Below the pieces are notes generated by a model. The model made no database searches. It saw only the letters and a list, made by a program, of their open reading frames with translations, and was not told where the DNA came from. This document shows, piece after piece, positions 37,736 through 45,202 of a stretch of DNA of 63,813 bases (the stretch's first letter is position 1; each line of letters opens with the position of its first letter). Both the position numbers and the translations under genes were made by a program. The stretch comes from a virus, in IMG/VR virus record IMGVR_UViG_3300044630_005032, positions 1-63,813 of that record, one strand, 5' to 3'.

Positions 37736-37750
37736 GCCCCAGCTTTCCCA
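37736..37750 (-). promoter_or_regulatory. Late element on the minus strand
   Basis: TGGGAAAGCTGGGGCATG with the ATG of the AP2-like gene directly attached, the same arrangement as at 41095. Behind it, GGCTTAAGCC (37767-37776) is a perfect palindrome. Confidence 0.55.
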
Positions 37751-37822
37751 CCTAAGCCGCTGAGAAGGCTTAAGCCGTAGCGGAACCCTGCGAGGTAACG
37801 CACCGGCAGCGCCGGCAGGATC

Positions 37823-38656
37823 ATGACTCAGGCATGGGAACAGGCCTACGGCTTTAGGTTCTTCTTCACCCCCCTCAAGTCTTCGGCGGTTGACCTCAAC
37901 CGCATCAACCTCGGCGGGCTTGGCACCGGCAGGTTCATTGACAACACCACCCTGCAAAGCTCCACCGCCAAGGTGATCACCGCTGGCACGGGTGACACGT
38001 TTGCCGTTGGTGTTGGCACCAAGGCGGTTACCAATGCCGTGAGCACCAGCACCACCGCAACCCTGACCTTTGCTGATGCCCATGGCATCACGGTGGGCAA
38101 GCGGATCGCGGTGAAGGACTTGCCTGCCCCCTTCACCACGCTCAACGGGTCTTTCGTGGTGACAGCAGTTACGACCACCTCGCCGCACACCCTGACCTAT
38201 GCCCTGACCGGTTCGGCGATCACCACTGCCGCCGTATCTGCTGGTGTGGTGGCCCCCTCACTCCTGCTCGACGGCACCGATCCCCCGTTCCGCCTGCTGG
38301 GTCTGACCAATATCCAGCCCAGCAACAGCACCACCAAAGAAAGCGTCACCACCTACGACGACGAGGCGGGCAGCTACAACACCCCGATTCCTACCGCCAG
38401 GGACAAGACCTGGAGCCTGTCCGGGGCGATGAACTTCGCCGATCCTGCGTGGCGTGCCATGCGGATCTGTGAAGAGTTCAACGTGAGCGAGAAGTTGATG
38501 GTTGAGTACGCCGTCATCGGCCCGAACAACGGGAAGCAGGTGGAGTACGGCTATGGCTTCTTCGAGAGCTACCAGCCTGAGCAGGCTGCTGGCACGGTGA
38601 TCAAGTTCCAGGTAAGCCTGGCCGGTTACGGCAAGGTTGGGCTGGATCTGCTCTGA
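37823..38656 (+). CDS. Major tail (tube) protein
   Basis: 277 residues, beta-rich, with Ser/Thr/Ala repeats (TNAVSTSTTATLTFADAHGI), YDDEAGSYNTPIPTARDKTW, then the tube-like end EYGYGFFESYQPEQAAGTVI, KFQVSLAGYG. Fits lambda V-like tube proteins by size and position before the tape measure. Bases 37633-37822 upstream hold the AP2-like gene start and a palindrome. Confidence 0.7.
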   Translation: MTQAWEQAYGFRFFFTPLKSSAVDLNRINLGGLGTGRFIDNTTLQSSTAKVITAGTGDTFAVGVGTKAVTNAVSTSTTATLTFADAHGITVGKRIAVKDLPAPFTTLNGSFVVTAVTTTSPHTLTYALTGSAITTAAVSAGVVAPSLLLDGTDPPFRLLGLTNIQPSNSTTKESVTTYDDEAGSYNTPIPTARDKTWSLSGAMNFADPAWRAMRICEEFNVSEKLMVEYAVIGPNNGKQVEYGYGFFESYQPEQAAGTVIKFQVSLAGYGKVGLDLL

Positions 38657-38658
38657 TC

Positions 38659-38931
38659 ATGGCGATCACTGTTCGGGGGGAGACGTTTCAGGGCTATAAC
38701 CAGCCCAAGCGGACCCCCCAGCACGCCACTAAGAGCCATGCGGTGTTGGCGAAGGAGGGTGAGAAGGTCCGGCTGATCCGGTTCGGTCAGCAGGGGGTGA
38801 GTGGTGCGGGGAAGAACCCTCGCACCGACGCCCAGAAGGCCCGCCGTGCGAGCTTCAAGGCCCGCCATGCTGAGAACATCGCCAAGGGCCCGATGAGCGC
38901 CGCTTACTGGGCAAACAGGGTGAAGTGGTAG
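38659..38931 (+). CDS. Conserved small basic phage protein
   Basis: 90 residues. GYNQPKRTPQHATKSHAVLA, GEKVRLIRFGQQGVSGAGKN, KARRASFKARHAENIAKGPM, SAAYWANRVKW: a distinctive pattern recurring in phage structural modules. Highly basic, perhaps binds DNA or stabilises the virion. Followed by a strong terminator. Confidence 0.75.
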   Translation: MAITVRGETFQGYNQPKRTPQHATKSHAVLAKEGEKVRLIRFGQQGVSGAGKNPRTDAQKARRASFKARHAENIAKGPMSAAYWANRVKW

Positions 38932-38969
38932 CCAAGCAAACAACGGAAATCCCGGTGTTTGAGTTGATG

Positions 38970-38996
38970 GCCCCGGTAGTGCCGGGGCTTTTTATT
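38970..38996 (+). terminator. Strong Rho-independent terminator
   Basis: GCCCCGG-TAGTG-CCGGGGC then TTTTTATT. It ends the first late transcript before a leftward gene cluster. Confidence 0.92.
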
Positions 38997-39001
38997 GCCC
39001 T

Positions 39002-39220
39002 TTACGCTTCAGCGCTAAACGGCTGGCTGACCCTCTCCATGCGCTTGGCCCAGGTGTCGCCACCTTCGCGGCCCCGGCACGGGTTGATGCAGGCGGGGTC
39101 GTTGACCATGTTGCAGACCAGGCCCGCCAGATCAAGCTCAGAGGCCTTCTTACCGGTTGCCCAGTAAAGCTGTTCGCCTAGCCAGAGGGCGCCGCAGCGT
39201 GGGCAGGAGCGGGCTTCCAT
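39002..39220 (-). CDS. Small cysteine-rich protein
   Basis: 72 residues. SCPRCGALWLGEQLYW with CNMVNDPACINPC gives five or six Cys in a zinc-ribbon-like order. Last gene of a leftward operon, stopping just after the terminator. Confidence 0.6.
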   Translation of the reverse strand: MEARSCPRCGALWLGEQLYWATGKKASELDLAGLVCNMVNDPACINPCRGREGGDTWAKRMERVSQPFSAEA

Positions 39221-39349
39221 GGCGGGCTGGCAGTGTTGCGGCAGGTTTCCGGGTGCGTCAGCCGCCCTGCTTGGATTTGGTCAGAACAAACGGCGTCAGC
39301 GATTCGACTACGCCTTCTTCGCAAAGGGCTTCAATGAACTTTGGGTTGT
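39220..39349. repeat. 130-bp direct repeat, copy 1
   Basis: Identical to 39603-39732 except one base (39228 T versus 39611 G). It covers the 3' end of the gene at 39258-39560 and 37 bases beyond. Confidence 0.95.
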
Positions 39350-39560
39350 CTTGTATTAGTGCTGCAAGTTTGGGTGAGCAAAAAATTGCTACCGTATCGC
39401 CTTTTGCATGAGCTTCCGCTCCCACTAAAAGAAGATTGAGGCCCACTGGGAAGCTGTGATACCACTTGTCAAGCTCTAGCAGCGCTGCAATCCGCTCCGC
39501 TTTTTTCTTTTCACTATCTGGAAAAATGATGCTGTTAGTGTGTTCAATCTTGTCTTTCAT
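39258..39560 (-). CDS. Unknown protein, paralogue A
   Basis: 100 residues. N-terminal ~60 residues differ from paralogue B except for conserved positions (IAALLELDKWYHS; SPKLAALIQ), while the last ~29 residues (NPKFIEALCEEGVVESLTPF ...) are identical. Helix/strand mix, no known domain. Confidence 0.65.
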   Translation of the reverse strand: MKDKIEHTNSIIFPDSEKKKAERIAALLELDKWYHSFPVGLNLLLVGAEAHAKGDTVAIFCSPKLAALIQDNPKFIEALCEEGVVESLTPFVLTKSKQGG

Positions 39561-39602
39561 GGTGTGGCCGGAGGCGGTGGTAGTGAATCAGTGGAAAGGG
39601 CC

Positions 39603-39732
39603 TGGCGGGCGGGCAGTGTTGCGGCAGGTTTCCGGGTGCGTCAGCCGCCCTGCTTGGATTTGGTCAGAACAAACGGCGTCAGCGATTCGACTACGCCTTC
39701 TTCGCAAAGGGCTTCAATGAACTTTGGGTTGT
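39603..39732. repeat. 130-bp direct repeat, copy 2
   Basis: Spacing from copy 1 is 383 bp. The repeat ends in mid-gene, so it is not a simple gene duplication of uniform age. Confidence 0.95.
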
Positions 39733-39940
39733 TGTTTAGGACTTCTGCTAATTTGGGCGTGCAGCAAAGTACCATTGTATAACCCCTTGCGTGATCTTTC
39801 GCACACCTTAGTGCAAGTTCTGCACTGAAAACAGTAGCTTGATTCCAGTCTTTAAGTTCAAGCAAAGCTGCAATTTGCTCAAATTGTCTTCTGTGGGCAT
39901 CGGTGAAGAATAGCGAGTGAGGATAACTTTCTTTGCTCAT
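39641..39940 (-). CDS. Unknown protein, paralogue B
   Basis: 99 residues (MSKESYPHSLFFTDAHRRQF). TPKLAEVLNN leads into the shared C-terminus. ATGA-coupled to the RHH gene upstream. Confidence 0.65.
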   Translation of the reverse strand: MSKESYPHSLFFTDAHRRQFEQIAALLELKDWNQATVFSAELALRCAKDHARGYTMVLCCTPKLAEVLNNNPKFIEALCEEGVVESLTPFVLTKSKQGG

Positions 39941-40113
39941 GGCGTGTTCGGGGGGGGTGGTGTTGATTCAGTGGAAAGGGCTTGGCGGATCAGCTCCCGC
40001 GCCCATACGGTTACTGGCGTGTCCTGCCGTTTGCAGTGGTCGCGCACGGCTGCATAAAGGTCTGGCGCCATCGTGAGCTGAATCATGCAGCGGCCGTCTT
40101 TGCGGATGCTCAT
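39937..40113 (-). CDS. Ribbon-helix-helix (Arc/CopG-like) DNA-binding protein
   Basis: 58 residues. GRCMIQLTMAPDLYAAVRDH, then CKRQDTPVTVWARELIRQAL: a beta strand, helix, loop, helix with the spacing of ribbon-helix-helix repressors. Coupled to the ParB-like gene upstream and to paralogue B downstream. A candidate autoregulator of this leftward operon. Confidence 0.7.
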   Translation of the reverse strand: MSIRKDGRCMIQLTMAPDLYAAVRDHCKRQDTPVTVWARELIRQALSTESTPPPPNTP

Positions 40114-40928
40114 GCTGCTACAGGAGTAGACACAAACTTGTCAAGACTTTCTCGTATGTACACCATTGCAATAAATCTGGTTTGCGGTTCGACTACAATC
40201 CTGCTGACACGTGATTTAGCGGGGTCAAAAACAACCAATGCTCGGGCAAAGACGTCAATTTTGTCGTGAGTACGTAGCGGAGTTCCCGTTGTTACCCGAC
40301 GAGTTAAAGCCTTTGATGCAACAGTCATTTCATCATAACGTGCCATCACTAAAGCTCTGTACTGAGAATAAACAAAATCAACATCGACATTGTTAATAAT
40401 TTGCACGGCAGCGGCTAGCTTAAAAGGTGCGCAGCTAAAGTAACTCACTTTTGTAGGGCAGAAACTTATTAATGCTTCAATTACGTTTTGCAAGCCTCGA
40501 TCTATTAACGGCTGAATTTCGCGAGCTGTTGGGCGTGTGTTGTTCACTATCAATGTTCCAGCCAGCCGAAGTACTTCGGCTACCGGCCTAGAGCAGTTTA
40601 GTATGTCGCTGTAGCTACGTGATAAACCTCTATCAGTAACTTGATAGGCTTCTTTGGGAAGACCCCAAACAACTGTCGATTGAAATGCAGTATCGGCAAG
40701 TATGCAACCGTTCAACCTGTGGTGCGCATCTCTCAATCGACCTTCAGTGTCTATTCCTATTCCTTGACTGGTTACCAACCAATCCCCGCGCTTCATGGCA
40801 ATGGAGAGAAGTCTGACGTAGTGGGGGCGAATTGGCCTGTTGCCTGGGCTTGTTGCGAGCAACTCTCTCGCCATATCTGGCGTAATGGTCACTATTGCGC
40901 TTTGCGGAACTGGGCTGACAAAATTCAT
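40110..40928 (-). CDS. ParB-like nuclease-fold protein
   Basis: 272 residues from the ATG at 40928. VTITPDMARELLATSPGNRP, LSIAMKRGDWLVTSQGIGID, GRLRDAHHRLNGCILADTAF, VVWGL is the ParB/sulfiredoxin-fold pattern common in phages (nNRp...G.W....gI.fd..G.l.d..HRl.A). No C-terminal HTH is obvious. Lower GC. Role unknown; ParB-like phage proteins may act as nucleases or NTP-binding switches. Confidence 0.7.
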   Translation of the reverse strand: MNFVSPVPQSAIVTITPDMARELLATSPGNRPIRPHYVRLLSIAMKRGDWLVTSQGIGIDTEGRLRDAHHRLNGCILADTAFQSTVVWGLPKEAYQVTDRGLSRSYSDILNCSRPVAEVLRLAGTLIVNNTRPTAREIQPLIDRGLQNVIEALISFCPTKVSYFSCAPFKLAAAVQIINNVDVDFVYSQYRALVMARYDEMTVASKALTRRVTTGTPLRTHDKIDVFARALVVFDPAKSRVSRIVVEPQTRFIAMVYIRESLDKFVSTPVAA

Positions 40929-40991
40929 GAGACAATGCCGGCGGCTATGCCGGGCGATGGGTAGTTGAGCCCGGCCGGTGGCCAGGAGCGG

Positions 40992-41048
40992 GCGGGGGGT
41001 GCAACCCCGCTTGTTCCGCATGATCGGATCCTAAACGATCGTAAGCCG
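40992..41048 (-). promoter_or_regulatory. Leftward early promoter with leader hairpin
   Basis: Minus strand: TTTCCAAACGGCTTACGATC, box TAGGAT (41033-41028), then the hairpin GCGGGG-TTGCA-CCCCCCGC (41010-40992). Same upstream block as before 5435 and 23592. Confidence 0.5.
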
Positions 41049-41094
41049 TTTGGAAAGGGCAACGCCACCCGGTTGCCAGATCGGCCCGCCCGCC

Positions 41095-41108
41095 GGGAAA
41101 GCTGAGGC
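41095..41108 (+). promoter_or_regulatory. Late element directly abutting a start codon
   Basis: GGGAAAGCTGAGGC with ATG at 41109 attached. If GGGAAAGCT is a -10, the mRNA would be leaderless. Confidence 0.55.
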
Positions 41109-41555
41109 ATGAGCCTGCCTACCACTGCACAGGAGCTGTACGACCTACTGGCGGGCGATGCGGAGGTCAGCGCAGCCTTAGGCGCGTACACGCCTCGCGG
41201 CCAGAGCCCTGTCCCCGCCATCGCCGTGGTGCGCCGCAATGAGCAACTACCCGAGGGGGTGGCCGTGGCTGGCCTGGAGGTGGTGATCCTGAACAACCCC
41301 GACTACAGCCCTGAACCGATGCTTACCGGGGAGACGGGGCTGAACCCACAGTTCCGGCTGTACGTGAGTGAGTGGTCACCCTCGACCGACTTGACGGCCC
41401 TGCAGGCGCTCACCCAGCGGATCATCAGCCTCCTGCCGGGCTGCCGTGCGGTGCCGATCGGTGGTGATGCGCCGGGGCAGGGGCTCGGGGTGCTGGATCA
41501 GTACGCCATCAGCTGGACAAACCCCACTCAGTACGTCGTGACACCGGAGAGCTGA
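41109..41555 (+). CDS. Putative tail terminator / minor tail protein
   Basis: 148 residues. AQELYDLLAGDAEVSAALGA, a beta core (VAGLEVVILNNPDYSPEPML) and TALQALTQRIISLLPGCRAV fit gpU-like tail-end proteins by layout. Directly upstream of the tape measure. Confidence 0.55.
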   Translation: MSLPTTAQELYDLLAGDAEVSAALGAYTPRGQSPVPAIAVVRRNEQLPEGVAVAGLEVVILNNPDYSPEPMLTGETGLNPQFRLYVSEWSPSTDLTALQALTQRIISLLPGCRAVPIGGDAPGQGLGVLDQYAISWTNPTQYVVTPES

Positions 41556-41556
41556 T

Positions 41557-44421
41557 ATGGCAGGGAATGAGTGGGTCGTTAAGGTCACCGCCGATGTAAA
41601 GGGTGTGCTCGATGCCTCGCGGCAGATCGGGCAGGCGGGGAAGCAAGCGGGGCAGAATTTCCAGGACGGGTTTAACGGGACCGACAAAACTCTCTCAGGC
41701 TTATCTACACAGCTTAGGGAGACGACAGGCGGAGTAAAAAGCTTTGGCGAATCACAACAAACCATCGTCAAAAATCAAGGGGATGTTAATTCCGTATTGG
41801 GTAAAGGCAATAGCATTCTGGGCAGCTTGACTGATGGTGTAAAGAGCTTTGCGCTGCAAGCTGGTTCGGTTCTTACGGTTGGCGCAGCGCTTCAGTTTGC
41901 TGGCAAGCAGATTATGGATCTTGACAACGCAAGCGCTGCGGTGCGGACCCTTGGCGTTGACTCAAAAGCACTTAGCAAAGAACTACTGAAGTTATCAACA
42001 GAGCTAGACGGTAACGTAAGTCGTGTTGAGCTGATGCAAGCATCTTACGATGTAGCATCAAGCGGCTTTACCAAAACCTCAGAGATTGTCGATATTCTGC
42101 GAGCTTCAGCACTAGGCGCTACCGGGGGATTCTCGGATCTTGCCACTGTAGCCGATGCTGTAACATCCGTCATCAATTCTTACGGGCTTGAAGCTTCAGA
42201 CGCTACGTCTATTGTAGATAGCTTTATCCAAACACAAAATGACGGCAAGATAACAGTTGCGCAATTTGGAAAGCAGATCGGTAACATTGCAGCCGTTGCG
42301 GCTGCAGCAAATATTCCCTTAAGCGAGCTAAGTGCTGCAATCGCCGACGCTACAGCAAAAGGAGTTCCTGTTGAGCAAACATTTACAGGACTTAGGCAAG
42401 CCATCAGTTCAATCATAAAACCTTCAGAACAAGCCAAGGATGAAGCAGAGAGGCTCGGAATAGAATACAACTTGACTGGCCTAAAAGCGCGTGGGTTCGC
42501 TGGATTCCTAGCCGATGTAGTTACAAAAAGCAAAGGTTCAGCTGATAGCATTGCAATCTTGACCGGTAGTGTAGAAGCCCAAGCTCCCATCCAGCAAATT
42601 GCAAACGATAAATTAAAAAATTACAACGAGTTCCTGGATAATCAAATCACGAAAACCGGCCAGGCCAAGGCAGCCGCTGAAATTGCTTCGGCAACCATTG
42701 TCGGTGGAATTGAGAAAATTACTAACGCATCTAGCAATCTTGTTACAGTATTGGGAGCATCTGGAGGAGGATCGGTAGGGGAATTTTTAAGTCGTCTTGC
42801 AACAGGCATTTCGCTCGTTCAAGCATTAACAGTGAAAGCCGTTGAAGCTGCCGGGGCCATTAAAAGCGTTTTTACTTTCACCCCACCAGCAAAGGCGGTT
42901 TACGATCTAAAAGAGGGGTTTGATAATCTTATTATATCTGGCGCAAAATGGATAACCTCACAACTTACTGGGACAACACAGCTAACGGTAGCGCAAGAGA
43001 AGCAAATCAAGGCAATAGCACAAGGAAACCAAGATCTTCTAGACCTTGCAAAAGCATATAACAAAGAGCAGCTAGAGCGACTTGAATACGATCAGAAGAT
43101 AGCGGATGCTCAGGGCAAGCTAGCCAAGGCGCAGTCTGACTCTCAGCTGCAAATTGGCCAGGCCAGCATTAACCTTGGCCAGGCATTGATCAGTCTAGAA
43201 GATTCCCGCTTTGGCATCATCAAAAGTCGCAACGACTTTGAGTTGAGAGATGCTCAAGAGCGCAAGGCAAGCGAACGAGAACTGGATGAAATTAAGCGCC
43301 GGGGTGAAGAGATAGAAGCTGCCGCCATGAGCGCCAAGTTTCAGGGATTGGTGGCACAGCAGGGACTAGAAAGAGATCTGCTGGCATTGAAGCAGCAACA
43401 GGCACTTACAGAGGCAAACAGTGAGGTAAGGAAAGCAAATGCAGAGTACAAAAAAGCAGAGCTTGAGGTAACAAAAGCAATCAACGAAAACAACAAAGAA
43501 GCGGAAGCCTCGGCAAGAGCAAACCTAGAGATCAAGGATATTGACAGGCAGATTGCCAATGAAAACCTAGGGATCCTTCAGCAAATCCAGCCTATACAGG
43601 GCAGGATCGCTGATGCCACCAACGAAGAGGCGATCAATAGGGCCCTTGCTGCCGCCGAGGCCAAGGGCCTACAGCTTGCCGCTGACGGCACGTTCAAAGC
43701 TGCCAAGGGCACCGCCGACCAGTTCAAGAGCGTGGGGGACAGCCTGAAGGTGCCGCTAGCGCAACAGGGTGCCTTTGCCCAGTTGGCCAAGGATGTGGGC
43801 CTCCGGGTGCGTGATACCGGCAGGGGCTACTACGAGATCGGACAGGCTCTGGGCAAGGGGGTGGGGCCCGCTGCGAACGACATCAAGGACTTCATGGGCG
43901 TGGCATCCAAGGCCACCGCTGCAGCCAAGGGCCAGGCGGCAGGGCTTAGCACCAACATGGGCAATGCAGCCAACGCTGCAGACAGGTTCTACCGCTCCCT
44001 GGCAGCAGCCTCCGGCTTGCCCCCTGCCCGATTCACGGGTGGCCCTGTGGATGCCGGCCAGACGTACCGCATCAACGACGGCCCCAGCGGCATGAGCCTG
44101 GGCCAGGAGGCGTTCCTATCAGCCTCTGGCGCCCTGTCCCTGATTAACCGGCCCGCCAACAGCCTGTGGTCGCCCCCCTCCAAGGGCACGGTGATCCCTG
44201 CTGCTATCACCAGCCGCCTGAAGGAATCCGGGGCCCTCGGCGGCGGTGCTGGTGTGCTGCGTGGTGGGTCCGATCCGGCAGTAGCCCATCTGGCCCTCGC
44301 GGTTGGAAACCTGAGCCAAGAAGTGGCCGAGCTGAGGCGAAAAGCGTGGAATGTGTCGTTCACGGGACGCTCCGATGGATCCGGCTTGAGGCTGGCGAAG
44401 ACGACAGCGCGGATGTTCTGA
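41557..44421 (+). CDS. Tail tape measure protein (TP901 family)
   Basis: 954 residues. Residues about 130-330 hold the TP901 core: AAVRTLGVDSKALSKELLKL, SYDVASSGFTKTSEIVDILR, AVTSVINSYGLEASDATSIV, ANIPLSELSAAIADATAKGV. Hydrophobic patches near 410-440, then a coiled coil near 500-680 (ERDLLALKQQQALTEANSEV). AT-richer in the middle. Length implies a tail of roughly 140 nm by the usual 1.5 angstrom per residue rule. The C-terminus is Gly-rich. Confidence 0.93.
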   Translation: MAGNEWVVKVTADVKGVLDASRQIGQAGKQAGQNFQDGFNGTDKTLSGLSTQLRETTGGVKSFGESQQTIVKNQGDVNSVLGKGNSILGSLTDGVKSFALQAGSVLTVGAALQFAGKQIMDLDNASAAVRTLGVDSKALSKELLKLSTELDGNVSRVELMQASYDVASSGFTKTSEIVDILRASALGATGGFSDLATVADAVTSVINSYGLEASDATSIVDSFIQTQNDGKITVAQFGKQIGNIAAVAAAANIPLSELSAAIADATAKGVPVEQTFTGLRQAISSIIKPSEQAKDEAERLGIEYNLTGLKARGFAGFLADVVTKSKGSADSIAILTGSVEAQAPIQQIANDKLKNYNEFLDNQITKTGQAKAAAEIASATIVGGIEKITNASSNLVTVLGASGGGSVGEFLSRLATGISLVQALTVKAVEAAGAIKSVFTFTPPAKAVYDLKEGFDNLIISGAKWITSQLTGTTQLTVAQEKQIKAIAQGNQDLLDLAKAYNKEQLERLEYDQKIADAQGKLAKAQSDSQLQIGQASINLGQALISLEDSRFGIIKSRNDFELRDAQERKASERELDEIKRRGEEIEAAAMSAKFQGLVAQQGLERDLLALKQQQALTEANSEVRKANAEYKKAELEVTKAINENNKEAEASARANLEIKDIDRQIANENLGILQQIQPIQGRIADATNEEAINRALAAAEAKGLQLAADGTFKAAKGTADQFKSVGDSLKVPLAQQGAFAQLAKDVGLRVRDTGRGYYEIGQALGKGVGPAANDIKDFMGVASKATAAAKGQAAGLSTNMGNAANAADRFYRSLAAASGLPPARFTGGPVDAGQTYRINDGPSGMSLGQEAFLSASGALSLINRPANSLWSPPSKGTVIPAAITSRLKESGALGGGAGVLRGGSDPAVAHLALAVGNLSQEVAELRRKAWNVSFTGRSDGSGLRLAKTTARMF

Positions 44422-44431
44422 GGGTGAACTG

Positions 44432-45202
44432 ATGAGCATTCAGCTCGTCTACGGAGCTTCCACCCTGACACTGCGTTACCTGCAGGCTCAGCCGATCGGG
44501 TATGCGGAGACAGAGACGGAGCAGGGGCTGACGGCAAGGCGGTTCAGCGTGGCGGGCCTCTGCACCCCGACGCAGTGGGTGACCACCTGCACGATCTTTG
44601 ATGCGTGGCAGGCGGCCAAGATCCTGGAGTCGCCCACCATTGCCAGCCGGGCAGTGGGGGGCACCGTGGCGCTGACTTGCTCCGCCCATGGCCGCAGTGT
44701 CACCAGCCTGGCGTGCTGGTTCACCGGGGCGCCGGTTGGCGAGACGGTGCAAGGCGGGGCATGGGTGAAGGTGTCGTTCACCCTGATCGATGCAGCGCAG
44801 CAGCTGGCGGTGCTGCTACGGCAGAACGAGAAGGCCCGCCTAGGGGGTGATGCCTTCCTGCCCGCCTACGGCACCATCACCCTGGGCACCACCACGCTGG
44901 CGCTGCTGGATCAACCCGAGGGCTTTGAGGATGGCCCGACCCTGGAGCCCACTTCTACCGGGGGGTTCGTGGCGCGGGGGCCCCTGGTGGCCAGTGAGGT
45001 GCGCACCGTTCGGGGGGTCACCAATTCCGCCGGCTGGACTGCGGTAAAGGCATGGTTTGCTGCCACGATCGCGGCCCGTCCCGGTGCTAGCGAGTTCTGG
45101 CCGGTGGGTGAGCTGGGCCTGGAGCGTGATCAGATCGTGTCAGGTGGCGCGGTGGTCGAGCGCTACATCGTGACCGTGAAGCTCAAGCGGAGGGCTGCCT
45201 GA
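44432..45202 (+). CDS. Distal tail-like protein
   Basis: 256 residues, beta-rich: MSIQLVYGASTLTLRYLQAQ, a central ITLGTTTLALLDQP strand set and VVERYIVTVKLKRR end. Position after the tape measure is that of the distal tail/baseplate hub ring. One-base overlap with the next gene. Confidence 0.6.
   Translation: MSIQLVYGASTLTLRYLQAQPIGYAETETEQGLTARRFSVAGLCTPTQWVTTCTIFDAWQAAKILESPTIASRAVGGTVALTCSAHGRSVTSLACWFTGAPVGETVQGGAWVKVSFTLIDAAQQLAVLLRQNEKARLGGDAFLPAYGTITLGTTTLALLDQPEGFEDGPTLEPTSTGGFVARGPLVASEVRTVRGVTNSAGWTAVKAWFAATIAARPGASEFWPVGELGLERDQIVSGGAVVERYIVTVKLKRRAA

Noticed and set aside
43989-44537. 182-residue leftward frame at the end of the tape measure gene
   Set aside because: Shadow frame; no start signal and it overlaps two well-supported genes.
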